Assembly (NCBI RefSeq): GCF_002954405.1
Contig: NZ_MQWC01000004.1
Location: 798,600 to 862,599, forward strand
Length of the DNA stretch: 64,000 nucleotides
Origin: Salinibacter sp. 10B
Lineage (GTDB): Bacteria; Bacteroidota; Rhodothermia; Rhodothermales; Salinibacteraceae
Direction of reading: 5' to 3'
The notes beneath the pieces are model-generated. The model searched no databases. It was not told the DNA's origin and was given only the letters and a program-made list of their open reading frames with translations. The first letter of the stretch is position 1; each line of letters opens with the position of its first letter. A program made the translations under genes and the position numbers. Shown here in pieces: positions 47,421 to 56,864 of this stretch.

Positions 47421-47980
47421 CAGCCTCGTTCCGTTGTCGTGTGTCCAAGTCGGAGACTGAATCGAACCGCAGAAACATCAGAATCGAGAGTGGGCGCGTC
47501 TGACGTCATTGTCCCCAACGCCAGCTGGGGATTAACTGCAGCGTCTTATCCGGCCCCAATCAGGACTGGGGGACGTGAAGCAGCGAAGGCCCGTGGGGAA
47601 GGCCGTTCGTTTTGGACAGCATCGGAAAACGCTGCGCACACGTGCGCCCAACTTCTCCTCGGTGCTACAGCCTGCGATTTTCTTGCCCAACGCCCCAATA
47701 GCGCCGTTCCCTCGGGCGTCCCCATCTCCACAGTCCTCTAACATCACCCGTCCCTCAGAAACCGTTTGGATAGTCTGACTCCAACGCCCCCATGTGTATC
47801 TCGGCGCTCCATGCGTGCAATTCGTTTCCGACCGTGAATCAAATAAATGTCTACCCGTTCTATCCTATCGGAATTCGTTCTTTGACCTATCGGGACTTTC
47901 GGCGGCGTCCGCACAACTTCGCAGACGAGAAGCAGTAGAGGCGACTCTCCACTGCTGACTTTTCCTCACCCCCTGCTGTA
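47421..47980. other. Intergenic region, 560 nt
   Basis: No supported gene. Short frames on both strands have biased Pro/Ser/Arg composition typical of non-coding GC-rich DNA. The last 180 nt are AT-richer (AAATAAATGTC near 47847) and probably hold the promoter of the APC permease gene. Confidence 0.4.
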
Positions 47981-49318
47981 ATGAGTCGTTCGACGGACAC
48001 AACGCTTCCCGGTACACTCTCGGTGCTCGACGTGGTCGCCCTAACCGTGGGCGTCGTCGTGGGCGCGAGCATCTTCCGCACTCCCTCCCTCGTTGCCGAA
48101 AATGCAGGAAGTCCGCTGCTCACATTTGCCGTCTGGGGACTGGGGGGCGGCGTCTCCTTCATCGGAGCCGTTTGCTACGCAGAGCTGGCATCGGCCTATC
48201 CTCATGCAGGCGGCGACTACCACTACTTCCAGCGGGCCTTTGGCGACTGGATGGCTTTCCTCTTTGCATGGGCACGGCTCGTGGTCATCCAGACCGGCTC
48301 CATTGCCTTACTTGCGTTCGTGTTCGGCGACTATGCCTCGGAGCTCCTATCGCTGGGCGCTCACTCCTCGTCGATCTACGCCGCGGCCGCGGTCCTCGGA
48401 CTCACGGTGTTGAACGTGGCAGGGGTGCGCCTCGGCAAGACCACCCAACGGGCCCTTACAGCTGCTACTGTGCTGGGCCTCATCGTTATCGTGGGCACCG
48501 GCCTGTTTCTTGCCCCTGACGCCGCGGCGTCTTCAACTGCCTCGGGCGGGGGATCGATGGGCTCCAGCCAGTTCGGCATGGCCATGGTATTCGTCCTCCT
48601 CACCTATGGGGGATGGAACGAGTCCGCCTACGTGTCCGCCGAGCTCAAACACGTGCAGAAGAACATGATTCGCGCCCTCCTCATCAGCCTCGGGCTCATC
48701 ACGACGCTCTATTTGCTGGTGAACTGGGCCTACCTGAGCGGCCTGGGCCTGGGCGGGATGAGCGGCACCGACGCCGTGGCTGCCGATCTGATGCGCGCGA
48801 CGCTCGGCGAGACTGGTGCGATTGTGCTGAGCGTGTTCGTGGCAATAGCGGCCCTGAGCTCCACGAATGCGACGATCTTCACGGGTGCACGAACGAGCTT
48901 TGCGCTAGGCCAGGACGCCTCCCTGTTCTCGGTTCTCGGGGTGTGGGACGACGGCGCCAACACACCCGCCAATGCTCTCTGGATACAGGGCGGCATTGCG
49001 CTCGCCCTCGTAGGGGTCGGCGCCGCCACGCGACAGGGCTTTGAATCAATGGTGGACTACACGGCACCCGTGTTTTGGCTCTTTTTCCTCGCGACGGGCG
49101 TGTCCCTGCTCGTCCTTCGCCGGACGGAGCCCGACGTCGACCGCCCGTTTCGGGTCCCCTTGTATCCACTGACGCCCTTCGCCTTCTGCCTCGCCTCGGT
49201 CTACATGTTGTGGTCGAGTCTCGCGTACACCGGTGTGGGCGCCCTGTTGGGGGCTGGGGTCCTCCTCGCCGGCGTACCGCTCCTGTGGTTCCGTGAACGT
49301 GCCCCGGCGGACTCTTAG
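47981..49318 (+). CDS. APC-superfamily amino acid permease
   Basis: Inner-membrane permease of 445 aa with 12 predicted TMs. The N-terminal motif LDVVALTVGVVVGASIFRTPSLVAENAGS is the APC consensus for TM1, with the unwound GASIF that binds the substrate amino group. FAVWGLGGGVSFIGAVCYAELASAYPHAGGDYHYF is the TM2/TM3 signature of the LAT/GadC/AdiC group. It is uninterrupted, monocistronic, and followed by the MITE-like element. Substrate could be a cationic or neutral amino acid. Confidence 0.92.
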   Translation: MSRSTDTTLPGTLSVLDVVALTVGVVVGASIFRTPSLVAENAGSPLLTFAVWGLGGGVSFIGAVCYAELASAYPHAGGDYHYFQRAFGDWMAFLFAWARLVVIQTGSIALLAFVFGDYASELLSLGAHSSSIYAAAAVLGLTVLNVAGVRLGKTTQRALTAATVLGLIVIVGTGLFLAPDAAASSTASGGGSMGSSQFGMAMVFVLLTYGGWNESAYVSAELKHVQKNMIRALLISLGLITTLYLLVNWAYLSGLGLGGMSGTDAVAADLMRATLGETGAIVLSVFVAIAALSSTNATIFTGARTSFALGQDASLFSVLGVWDDGANTPANALWIQGGIALALVGVGAATRQGFESMVDYTAPVFWLFFLATGVSLLVLRRTEPDVDRPFRVPLYPLTPFAFCLASVYMLWSSLAYTGVGALLGAGVLLAGVPLLWFRERAPADS

Positions 49319-49643
49319 AAACGGATGTTCTGATGTTGTCCCCCCCGCCGTACAAAACGAGCCGGTGAGCACGAGTCCACCGAGTTGGCAGTCGGTCTCC
49401 CCTGCCCGGCATACCCTCGCTTAAGAACCTGTTTTAATTTACGCCCGTCTCCACATCCGATGCCGATATTTTCGTAGACCAAAAGCAAATCGGAGCGTAT
49501 ACGCCTGCATCCCCGGCGGAGAGGAACGGGTCCGCAGTCGTAGCGTCCTGCCGAACTCACAGCGTATGAAATTAAAACAGCTTCTAAAATCAAAGTAGCA
49601 TCAACAACCCGACGCCACTCTCTGTCTCCTCTCTTGCCCTGCT
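49319..49643. other. Intergenic region containing a MITE-like element
   Basis: Spacer between the APC permease and the exported methyltransferase. About half of it is the 160-bp element at 49425-49584; the remainder shows no gene. Confidence 0.55.
49425..49584. mobile_element. 160-bp MITE-like element with 16-bp terminal inverted repeats and TAA duplication
   Basis: The left end reads GAACCTGTTTTAATTT and the right end, in reverse complement, GAAGCTGTTTTAATTT, matching at 15 of 16 positions. TAA flanks both sides (49422-49424 and 49585-49587), a TNA-type target duplication typical of IS5-family (IS1031-like) elements. The interior (GATGCCGAT, TCGTAGACC) has no coding capacity, so it would move only with a transposase in trans. 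A diverged relative is at 21911. Confidence 0.65.
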
Positions 49644-50282
49644 ATGCGCATTCGTCTCCGTTCGCTGCTCGTCGCCGCTACGACGTTCCTTCTCCTCGGA
49701 GGACTTGCGTCCCCGAAGGGATGGGCCCAAGACATTGATACGAGTGAAACGTCCCTCGTCCCTCCGTCCCCCCCATCGGACACGTCCGTGGACGGCGACG
49801 TGCCCTTTGTCCGCACACCGCAGCGAATCGTAAACCGAATGCTCTCACTGGCGAATGTCTCTGAGGACGACGTGGTCTACGACCTGGGCAGCGGGGACGG
49901 GCGTCTGCCCATCACGGCCGCTCAGAAGTATGGCGCGCGGGGCGTGGGCATCGAGATCAAGCCCGATCTCGTCCAACGAGCCCGTGAGCGGGCGAAGTTC
50001 GCCAACGTGGACGAGAAGGTTGAATTTCGTCAGGGTGATCTCTTCGAGGCCGACATTAGCAACGCGACGGTCGTCACCCTTTACCTTTTGCCCGACGTGA
50101 ACACCCGGCTGCGCCCCAAGCTACTGGAGGAGTTGGAGCCCGGGACGCGAGTTGTGTCTCATGGCTTTGACATGGACGACTGGGAAGCGGATAAGGTCGT
50201 CGAGCTTGAAACCACCTACCTCTACCTATGGACCATTCCGGAGACGATCCCTCCGCACCTGCGGAAACCGGACGACAAATGA
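49644..50282 (+). CDS. Exported class I SAM-dependent methyltransferase
   Basis: A 212-aa protein with a clear signal peptide (MRIRLRSLLVAATTFLLLGGLASPKGWAQ) followed by a complete methyltransferase domain. Motif I is VYDLGSGDGR (78-87), the acidic end of beta-2 is VGIEIKPDLV (101-110), and post-motif sequence LYLLPDVNTRLRPKLLEEL and VVSHGFDMDDWEAD are the usual family conserved blocks. I recall many exported methyltransferases of this exact type, all uncharacterised. How it would obtain SAM outside the cytoplasm is unknown. It is followed by the efflux adaptor gene (129 nt to its ATG). Confidence 0.85.
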   Translation: MRIRLRSLLVAATTFLLLGGLASPKGWAQDIDTSETSLVPPSPPSDTSVDGDVPFVRTPQRIVNRMLSLANVSEDDVVYDLGSGDGRLPITAAQKYGARGVGIEIKPDLVQRARERAKFANVDEKVEFRQGDLFEADISNATVVTLYLLPDVNTRLRPKLLEELEPGTRVVSHGFDMDDWEADKVVELETTYLYLWTIPETIPPHLRKPDDK

Positions 50283-50410
50283 CTGTGCCTGCCTCCCGTT
50301 TTCAATCAACATCGTCACCATCCGCCGCGAGACTCCCGCGTATGATCTCAAAGAGGCACTTTTCAGCTCCCCATTTTCCCGCGTATCTCTTCCCGACTTG
50401 TTCTTCCGCC

Positions 50411-51850
50411 ATGGCCTTCGTTTTTCGCTCCATCGGTGTCCTGCTGGCTGCCGTTCTCCTTTTTGCGGGCTGCGGCTCCTCCAACGACGGGTCGTCCGGG
50501 CCTCCAGGCCGCGGGGGGGGACCGGGGTCTAACAACACGCCGTCGGTGGAGGCCGTGAAGGCCCAGTACGGCTCGTTGCCCCTGGAGGAACGGATGAGCG
50601 GAACCGTCCGCGCCCGCAATCAGGTCGCCATCTATCCGGAAGTCAACGCGCCGGTGGTGTCGGTCGAGGCTCAGACCGGCGAGTACGTGCAGGAAGGCGC
50701 CCCCCTGGTGCGCCTCAAGGACGACGTATTCCGCGAACGGGTGCGGCAGGCCGAGGCGTCCCTCCGCATCGCAAAAGCCGATGTCAAGAGTGCTCGCGCC
50801 AACCTGGAGGGCCTCCGAGCACGCCTCAAACGAACGAAACGGCTGGCAGAGCAGGACTTCCAGAGCAAGCAGGAACTGGAGACGCTGCAATCGGACGTCG
50901 AGGGGGCCGAGGCCGCCCTGGAGCGGGCCAAAGCCCAGGTTGCACAGGCCCAAGCTACGCTCGACGAACGACAAGTCGACCTCCGCCGCACCGTCGTGCG
51001 CGCTCCGATCAGTGGCTACGTCGGCGCCCGCAACGTGGAGGTCGGACAGCGGGTCGATAACAGCACTCGCCTTTATACGATGGGGGACCTCGACACTGTG
51101 AAGGTGCGCGTGCAGGTAACGGATAAGATGTTCGGGAAAGTGCAGGAGGGACAGTCTGCCCGCATTTTCGTGCCCTCGAAGGACACGACGCTTGGGGCCT
51201 CTGTTACGCGCATGTCCCCGTTTCTTAGCAACGAGTCGTACAGCGCCGAGGCCGAAATCGTCGTGCCGAACACCGATCGCGTGCTCACCCCCGGGATGTT
51301 CGTGGAGGTCGACGTGGCGTACGGCGAGAGCCGGCAAGCGACGATTATTCCGCTGAGCGCCATCTACGAAGACCCAACCACCGGGGCACGTGGGGTGTTC
51401 GTCGCCCCGACTCTCGGTACGGAAATCTCTGTGGAGATGCCAGACTCGTACAGCGCTGAGGACCCGCCCCCCCTCACCCAGCCGACCCCCACGACGTTTC
51501 GTCAGATCGAGGTGATCGCCGAGGGCCAGCAAACGGCCGGAGTCCGGGGCATTCAGCCCGGCGACTGGATTGTGACCGTCGGCCAGAATCTCCTGAGTGC
51601 TGCGGGCGAAGAACGTGTGGATGCCCGCGTGCGCCCCATGTCCTGGTCCCGCCTCATGGCCTTGCAGCGCATGCAGGACACCGACCTGCTCTATCGAATT
51701 CTGGAGCGCCAGCAGCGCATTGCCAAGCAGCGGTTCGGCTCCACTGATTCCGCAGCCACGGACTCAGCACAGTCCGCGGCCGCCGCGTCGGGGCGGGCTG
51801 ACTCGCTCGATAGCAGCACGCTCTCCACCGCCTCGGACGGATCCCGCTGA
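50411..51850 (+). CDS. RND efflux periplasmic adaptor lipoprotein
   Basis: Membrane-fusion protein of 479 aa. ATG at 50411 gives MAFVFRSIGVLLAAVLLFAGC, a lipobox with Cys21. There is a Gly/Pro-rich linker, then the lipoyl half (VAIYPEVNAPVVSVEAQTGEYVQEGAPLVRL), a helical hairpin (about 120-185), the second half (TVVRAPISGYVGARNVEVGQRV), and beta-barrel and MP domains with an Asp/Pro-rich insertion (EDPPPLTQPTPTTF). The C-terminus carries an unusual Ala/Ser/Asp tail of about 60 residues. The pump gene follows after 61 nt, so they form one RND operon. No TolC gene is adjacent. Confidence 0.92.
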   Translation: MAFVFRSIGVLLAAVLLFAGCGSSNDGSSGPPGRGGGPGSNNTPSVEAVKAQYGSLPLEERMSGTVRARNQVAIYPEVNAPVVSVEAQTGEYVQEGAPLVRLKDDVFRERVRQAEASLRIAKADVKSARANLEGLRARLKRTKRLAEQDFQSKQELETLQSDVEGAEAALERAKAQVAQAQATLDERQVDLRRTVVRAPISGYVGARNVEVGQRVDNSTRLYTMGDLDTVKVRVQVTDKMFGKVQEGQSARIFVPSKDTTLGASVTRMSPFLSNESYSAEAEIVVPNTDRVLTPGMFVEVDVAYGESRQATIIPLSAIYEDPTTGARGVFVAPTLGTEISVEMPDSYSAEDPPPLTQPTPTTFRQIEVIAEGQQTAGVRGIQPGDWIVTVGQNLLSAAGEERVDARVRPMSWSRLMALQRMQDTDLLYRILERQQRIAKQRFGSTDSAATDSAQSAAAASGRADSLDSSTLSTASDGSR

Positions 51851-51911
51851 CCGGTTCTCCCCGACGGTCCTTCCTCCTTTTTGCACTGCCCCTGCCTGAT
51901 CCCCAAGTCCT

Positions 51912-54900
51912 ATGGCCCTCTACGACACCTCCATCCGGCGCCCCGTCGCCACGGCGATGACCTTCCTCGCTGTTATCGTGGTCGGGGCCGTGAGCTTCTA
52001 CTACCTTCCGGTCGACCTCCTCCCGGAGATCGAGTATCCGCGCGTAACGGTATACACGAATTACCCGAACGTGGGGCCGGAGGAAATGGAACAGATCATT
52101 ACGAATCCGGTGGCGAACGCCGTTTCCAGCGTGCCGAACGTGGAACGGATGACCTCCCAGTCGGAAGAGGGGGGCAGCCGGGTCAACCTGGAGTTTGCAC
52201 AGGGCACCGACCTCAATGCCGCCGCCAACGACGTGCGGGCCGCCCTGGACCGTATTCGCGACGATCTCCCGGTGGAGGCCGAGCCCCCCGGCATATGGAA
52301 ATTCGACCCAAACAGCCAGGAGATCGTCTCGATTGCCGTCGAGTCGCGCCGGGACTTGTCGTCCCTGACGCGTCTGATGGAGCGCAATCTCAGCAAGCAG
52401 TTTGAGCAGCTTCCGGGCGTCGGTACGATCAATGTGCGGGGCGGCATCTACCGACAGATCCGGGTGAACGTAAATCGGGATCGGCTGAAGGCGTACGACC
52501 TGTCGGCCGCCCAGGTGCAACAAGCCATCGGGCAGTCGAATGTCGCGTTGCCGGGCGGAAATGTGAAGGAAGGCCTGAAGGACCTGTACGTGCGGACGCA
52601 GGGGGAGTATCAGTCGCTCGATCAGATCCGCAAGACCGTGGTGACCATGGCCGACGGCACGCCCGTGCGGGTGGAGGACGTCGCTGAGGTGGTAGACGGA
52701 TACGAAGACCTGAATCGCATTGCAGAGTTGAATGGGATTCCCGTGCTCCGGCTCGAAATTCAGAAGCAGAGCGGGGCAAACACCGTAAGCGTGGCCGAGC
52801 GCATCCGTGAGGAAGTCGAACGGGTGAATCAGTCGCGCAGCGACGTGCGGCTTACCGTCGTGAGCGACCAAAGCGAGTTTATCAGCAAGTCGATCAATAA
52901 TGTCCAGAACTCGGCCATTTGGGGCTCGCTGCTGGCCATTCTGGTACTGTACCTCTTTCTGCGAAACGGATCGACCACGTTTATCATCGCGCTGTCGATC
53001 CCAATCTCGATCATAGCAACATTCGGCCTCCTCTTCTTCAATGACCTCACGCTGAACCAGATGACGTTTGGGGGCCTTGCCCTGGGGGTCGGTCTGATTG
53101 TCGACAACGCGATCGTGGTCTTAGAGAACATCATACGACAACGGGAAGAGAACAACCGGTCCTTGAAGGAAGCGGCTTCCATCGGGACACGCGAGGTGGC
53201 CGGGGCCATTATTGCGTCCACCCTCACGACGTCGGTCATCTTCCTCCCCCTCGTATTTGCCCGTACGACCACGGCGGCCCTCTTCCAGTCGTTGGCGCTG
53301 GTGGTGGTGTTCGCTCTCGTCTGCTCCCTCCTGGTGGCCCTCACCCTGGTCCCCATGATGGCGAGCCGCTTTCTCACGGTAGACGCGGGCGAAGGTGATG
53401 CGACGGAGGATGCGTCAAAATCCTGGTTCCAGCGCGCCTTCGCTACTCTCGAAAACCGGTACTCCAACGCCATCCGCACGGCCCTCAACCATCGCCTGAC
53501 GGTATTCGCCACGACAGTCATTCTCCTCGGCGGATCTCTTGCCCTCTGGCCCTTCATATCGATTGAGCTGGCCCCACAGACCGACGCCAACCAGATTGAC
53601 GTGGACTTGGAGATGGCACAGGGCACCAACATCGCCGTCGTAATGGAGTACCTCGACGAGCTGGAGCAGCGGGTGAAGCCGCTGTTGCCGGACCAGGACG
53701 TGGAGAATTTTGCCAAACAGGTGCAGCCCTGGGGCGCGGAGGTGGAAATTCAGTTGGCCTCGGCCGGGGAACGGGAAATCAACACGTTTGAGTTGGCCGA
53801 CAGTATCCGCTCAGAGGTGGTGGGGAAGGTGCCCGGTGTCGACGTACGGGTCGATGCCCAATCGGGGCTCTGGATTCTCCGTCGCGTCTTTAGCGCCGGG
53901 GGCGGCAACGAGGCCCTCCAGGTCGAACTCCGCGGCTACGACCTGGAGCAGGCCCAAAAGATTGCACAGCAGATCAAGCAGCGGCTCGAAACGGTGGAGG
54001 GCGTAGCAGGCGCTCGCAGCGGACGTCGCGAGGGACGGCCCGAGCAAAACATTCGCTTTCAGCGTGACAAAATTGCGTCGCTGGGCCTATCGACCCAGGA
54101 GGTGGCCCGGGCGGTACAAACCAATCTTGGGGGCAGCCGCGCCGCCTCGTATCGAACGGGGGGTGAACAATTTCCGATTGTGGTGCGCCTGCGGCCCGAG
54201 GATCGCCTCTCCGTTCAAGACCTCGACAATGTCTCCATCCGCACGCCCGACGGGCAGTCTGTGTCCCTCTCCACGCTCATAACGACGAGCCGGGGCCGCG
54301 GCCCGACCGAAATTCAGCGCATCAATGGGCAGCGCGTCACCTACATCTCCGCGACCCTCACGAGTGACGCGGTGCTGGGCGAGGTCGTGCAGCGTGCTCG
54401 TCAAGAACTTTCGACGCTTACCCTCCCGGAGGGCTTTTCCGTCACGTTTGGCGGGCAGTACCGCGAGCAGCAAAAGGCTCAGACTGACTTCATGATTGCG
54501 ATCATTATGGCCCTCGTGCTCATCTACATGGTGATGGCGGGCCAGTTTGAGCGGTTCCTCGATCCGCTGATTGTTATGTTCAGCGTCCCGCTCGTGCTCG
54601 TAGGCGTACTCCCGACCCTGGTGTTCACCGGCACTACCATCAACATTCAGAGCGTGATGGGCTTCGTGATGCTCATCGGCATTGTGGTGAACAATGCCAT
54701 CGTGCTCGTCGACTACATCAACCTCATGCGCCGCGAGCGTGACCTCCCACTGCTCGATGCGGTTGCGGAGGCGGGCCGTCTCCGACTGCGCCCCATCCTC
54801 ATGACGACCCTCACGACGGTGTTGGGCCTCGTGCCGCTGGCCCTCGGCATCGGTGCAGGGGCGGAGATTCAAGCGGCTCTGGCCCGCGTGGTGATCGGAG

Positions 54901-55046
54901 GCCTAACCGCCTCTACACTCATTACGTTGATTCTCATCCCCGTCGCCTACGTGAGTGCCGACCTCTTCGCCCGCAAGGTGCGCGAGGTGCTCCCCAACTG
55001 GCACTGGCTGCCCAATCCCGGCGAGGTGCAACCGCGAAAGGCGTAA
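51912..55046 (+). CDS. RND multidrug/cation efflux pump, inner membrane
   Basis: A 1044-aa AcrB-type trimeric pump that exports substrates using the proton gradient together with the preceding adaptor. Begins [29 protein letters not shown], has 12 TMs and two large periplasmic loops. TM4 carries [20 protein letters not shown]: in AcrB the equivalent motif has two Asp (VDDAIVV), here the second is Asn. TM10 region [21 protein letters not shown] is conserved. VDN is common in Bacteroidota and SwrC-like pumps, so function is probably retained. Substrate class cannot be read; HAE rather than HME seems likelier. Confidence 0.94.
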   Translation: MALYDTSIRRPVATAMTFLAVIVVGAVSFYYLPVDLLPEIEYPRVTVYTNYPNVGPEEMEQIITNPVANAVSSVPNVERMTSQSEEGGSRVNLEFAQGTDLNAAANDVRAALDRIRDDLPVEAEPPGIWKFDPNSQEIVSIAVESRRDLSSLTRLMERNLSKQFEQLPGVGTINVRGGIYRQIRVNVNRDRLKAYDLSAAQVQQAIGQSNVALPGGNVKEGLKDLYVRTQGEYQSLDQIRKTVVTMADGTPVRVEDVAEVVDGYEDLNRIAELNGIPVLRLEIQKQSGANTVSVAERIREEVERVNQSRSDVRLTVVSDQSEFISKSINNVQNSAIWGSLLAILVLYLFLRNGSTTFIIALSIPISIIATFGLLFFNDLTLNQMTFGGLALGVGLIVDNAIVVLENIIRQREENNRSLKEAASIGTREVAGAIIASTLTTSVIFLPLVFARTTTAALFQSLALVVVFALVCSLLVALTLVPMMASRFLTVDAGEGDATEDASKSWFQRAFATLENRYSNAIRTALNHRLTVFATTVILLGGSLALWPFISIELAPQTDANQIDVDLEMAQGTNIAVVMEYLDELEQRVKPLLPDQDVENFAKQVQPWGAEVEIQLASAGEREINTFELADSIRSEVVGKVPGVDVRVDAQSGLWILRRVFSAGGGNEALQVELRGYDLEQAQKIAQQIKQRLETVEGVAGARSGRREGRPEQNIRFQRDKIASLGLSTQEVARAVQTNLGGSRAASYRTGGEQFPIVVRLRPEDRLSVQDLDNVSIRTPDGQSVSLSTLITTSRGRGPTEIQRINGQRVTYISATLTSDAVLGEVVQRARQELSTLTLPEGFSVTFGGQYREQQKAQTDFMIAIIMALVLIYMVMAGQFERFLDPLIVMFSVPLVLVGVLPTLVFTGTTINIQSVMGFVMLIGIVVNNAIVLVDYINLMRRERDLPLLDAVAEAGRLRLRPILMTTLTTVLGLVPLALGIGAGAEIQAALARVVIGGLTASTLITLILIPVAYVSADLFARKVREVLPNWHWLPNPGEVQPRKA

Positions 55047-55067
55047 CCGCAATCGGTATGTGAGGGT

Positions 55068-55089
55068 GCACGTCTGTACGTGTGTACGC
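55068..55089. repeat. Short imperfect 8-nt tandem motif
   Basis: GCACGTCT-GTACGTGT-GTACGC, matching the element at 46489-46510. It lies between the convergent RND pump and clpS genes. Flanking GGTATG (55055-55060) and CATACC (55133-55138) are complementary and might form a weak hairpin. Confidence 0.4.
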
Positions 55090-55140
55090 CCTAACACATC
55101 GTTGCCTCCCCCCTTCACACATACATACGTGCATACCTAA

Positions 55141-55470
55141 TCACCCCTGAATCTCGGTCACAAGCTGAATCTCCTTGAGGACACTCTGGACCTCGAAGCA
55201 CTCTTCGAAGGTCCCCTCATAGACGGTCGCCTTGCCTTCATTGTGGACGGTCCACGCCAGATCCTCTGCTTTGTCGCGACTGCAGCCGGTGGCCTTCACG
55301 AGCTGGCCAATGACCTCCTCAAAGGTGTGCACTTCGTCGTTGAAGAGGACCACGAACCAGGGATCGTCGGAGCCCGTGCCGTCGTCCTCCTCTTCAAGCT
55401 CCTCCACCTCAGGCGGCGTTTCAACGTCGGGTTCTGCGGGCGCACCGAACGTGTATTGAACAGGCATCAT
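55141..55470 (-). CDS. clpS: ATP-dependent Clp protease adaptor ClpS
   Basis: A 109-aa adaptor that delivers N-degron substrates to ClpAP/ClpCP. The N-terminal 33 residues are acidic and disordered. The core contains PWFVVLFNDEVHTFEEVIGQLVKATGCS (37-64), the family signature in which NDxxHxxxxV forms the N-degron pocket, followed by AEDLAWTVHNEGKATVYEGTFEECFE. Length is typical (E. coli 106). It is the last gene of a leftward group with purS, pssA and psd, 56 nt after purS. Two ATG codons in tandem start the frame. Confidence 0.95.
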   Translation of the reverse strand: MMPVQYTFGAPAEPDVETPPEVEELEEEDDGTGSDDPWFVVLFNDEVHTFEEVIGQLVKATGCSRDKAEDLAWTVHNEGKATVYEGTFEECFEVQSVLKEIQLVTEIQG

Positions 55471-55526
55471 GGGTTGCTTGCAAATCTACGCGTAGGAACG
55501 CGAGGGTGTGAGCACGAAGGACACAC

Positions 55527-55805
55527 TCAGGCGGTTGCCTCGTCCCGTTCCTCCTCCGAGACCGGTTCGAGTTGAATGTCGAAATTCTCCGTCACCGGAT
55601 TCGCAAGGAGCTTCTCACAGGCCTCCGTGGCCACCTGACGGGCCGCCTCCTCGTCCTCTTCATCGATCCAGACTTCCGCTCGCTTGCCCATCCGTACCTG
55701 ATCGATCTGGTCGTAGCCGAGATTGGTAAGGGCATGGTGAACGGTCTTCCCCTCCGGGTCCAGAATGGAGGGGCGAAGGGTAATGGAAATCGTGGCCTTA
55801 TACAT
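55527..55805 (-). CDS. purS: Phosphoribosylformylglycinamidine synthase subunit PurS
   Basis: A 92-aa subunit of the three-part (PurSLQ) FGAM synthase of purine biosynthesis. MYKATISITLRPSILDPEGKTVHHALTNLGYDQIDQVRMGKRAEVWID matches the family almost end to end: the LRPSILDPEGK loop and the VRxGKxxE strand are diagnostic. The acidic C-terminal tail (about 75-92) is an extension of 10-12 residues beyond the usual 80. No purQ or purL is adjacent; this gene sits 40 nt downstream of pssA. Confidence 0.93.
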   Translation of the reverse strand: MYKATISITLRPSILDPEGKTVHHALTNLGYDQIDQVRMGKRAEVWIDEEDEEAARQVATEACEKLLANPVTENFDIQLEPVSEEERDEATA

Positions 55806-55845
55806 AAGATCAAGGGCGTCGGATCGGCGAGAGAAAGCGATGCAG

Positions 55846-56721
55846 TTAGTCAGAATGATTCTCAGGGGCCGGGGTCGTCAGGGCCTCGATGAGCTGGTAA
55901 ACGGCCCGCCCCATCCCGTAGGTCAAGTAGACCGCCAACACGATCACGAGGCCAATCTCCTGCAGGCCCACAATGAGGAATCCGGCCAGTGCGTAGGCGG
56001 TCGTTTTCTTCGGGTGTGCCCGAACGTATTGAATGGTGGGAGTCGGAATGGAATCGAACCGGATGCCCGATACCATGAGCCCAGACAGAACCACCACAAT
56101 CGGCAGCAGAACCTGAAGACTGTCGAGGGCAAGGTAGGCGCCCCATTCCGAATTTTCGGCCGCCAGGATGAGAGCCACAATGGCGATGGCTTGCCCCGGA
56201 ATGGGGAGTCCCTCAAAGCCCTCCGTGTCATCGTCCTTGTCCTTGTTCACGTTGTACCGGGCCAGTCGCACGCTGCCGCAGAGCACCGGTAGGGCCGAAA
56301 CAATCATGCCAAGTGGGCCGGACGCGTCCAGCGCATAGGCGTAGACGAGAAAGGACGGGGCGACGCCGAAGGACACGACATCGCTCAGCGAATCGAGTTG
56401 TACGCCGAAGGGGCTGTCGGCATCCGTGAGGCGTGCCATCATGCCGTCCATCAAGTCAAAGAAACCGGCAAGAACGATCAGCCAGCAACTCATGACGAAG
56501 GCCCCCTCTCGCACTTGCGTCAGGGCGAGGAAGCCGCACAGCAGGTTCGTAAGGGTAAAGAACGACGGCACGGCCACGCGGGGGGGCGGCCGGTCGCTCC
56601 GCTTGCGACGGCGGGCCTTCCGGTAGGCGCTAAGACGCCGTCGAATCCGGGTGGGCCGCGACGGAGACTCGTCCGGCGGAGCAGAATTGCTAGCAAGGGC
56701 AGACCGAAGCAAGTCGAACAT
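55846..56721 (-). CDS. pssA: CDP-diacylglycerol-serine O-phosphatidyltransferase
   Basis: Inner-membrane enzyme of 291 aa making phosphatidylserine from CDP-diacylglycerol and serine. The CDP-alcohol phosphotransferase signature is complete: DGMMAR followed by the metal-binding G...D...D (around residues 96-118). About six to eight TMs follow. The start at 56721 (MFDLLRSALASNSAPP) is preferred; the N-terminal 55 residues are basic and unusually long before the first TM. psd lies 143 nt upstream on the same strand, so consecutive steps of phosphatidylethanolamine synthesis are adjacent. Confidence 0.93.
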   Translation of the reverse strand: MFDLLRSALASNSAPPDESPSRPTRIRRRLSAYRKARRRKRSDRPPPRVAVPSFFTLTNLLCGFLALTQVREGAFVMSCWLIVLAGFFDLMDGMMARLTDADSPFGVQLDSLSDVVSFGVAPSFLVYAYALDASGPLGMIVSALPVLCGSVRLARYNVNKDKDDDTEGFEGLPIPGQAIAIVALILAAENSEWGAYLALDSLQVLLPIVVVLSGLMVSGIRFDSIPTPTIQYVRAHPKKTTAYALAGFLIVGLQEIGLVIVLAVYLTYGMGRAVYQLIEALTTPAPENHSD

Positions 56722-56864
56722 CAGTGGAAACGGTAAGTCCAGAAACGGTGATGAACGACAATGTCGCGGTACTCGCACCGGTCGAGGAGGGATCCCTCGA
56801 TGGAATTCGCGTCCATGGACCACGCGGGCATTGGCTCAGGGTCGGGGATCGAGCAACGCTACGG

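Noticed and set aside
47439..47741. A 100-codon frame between the nucleotidyltransferase and APC genes
   Set aside because: Ser/Arg/Pro-rich, no start signals, overlapping similar frames on the other strand; treated as non-coding.
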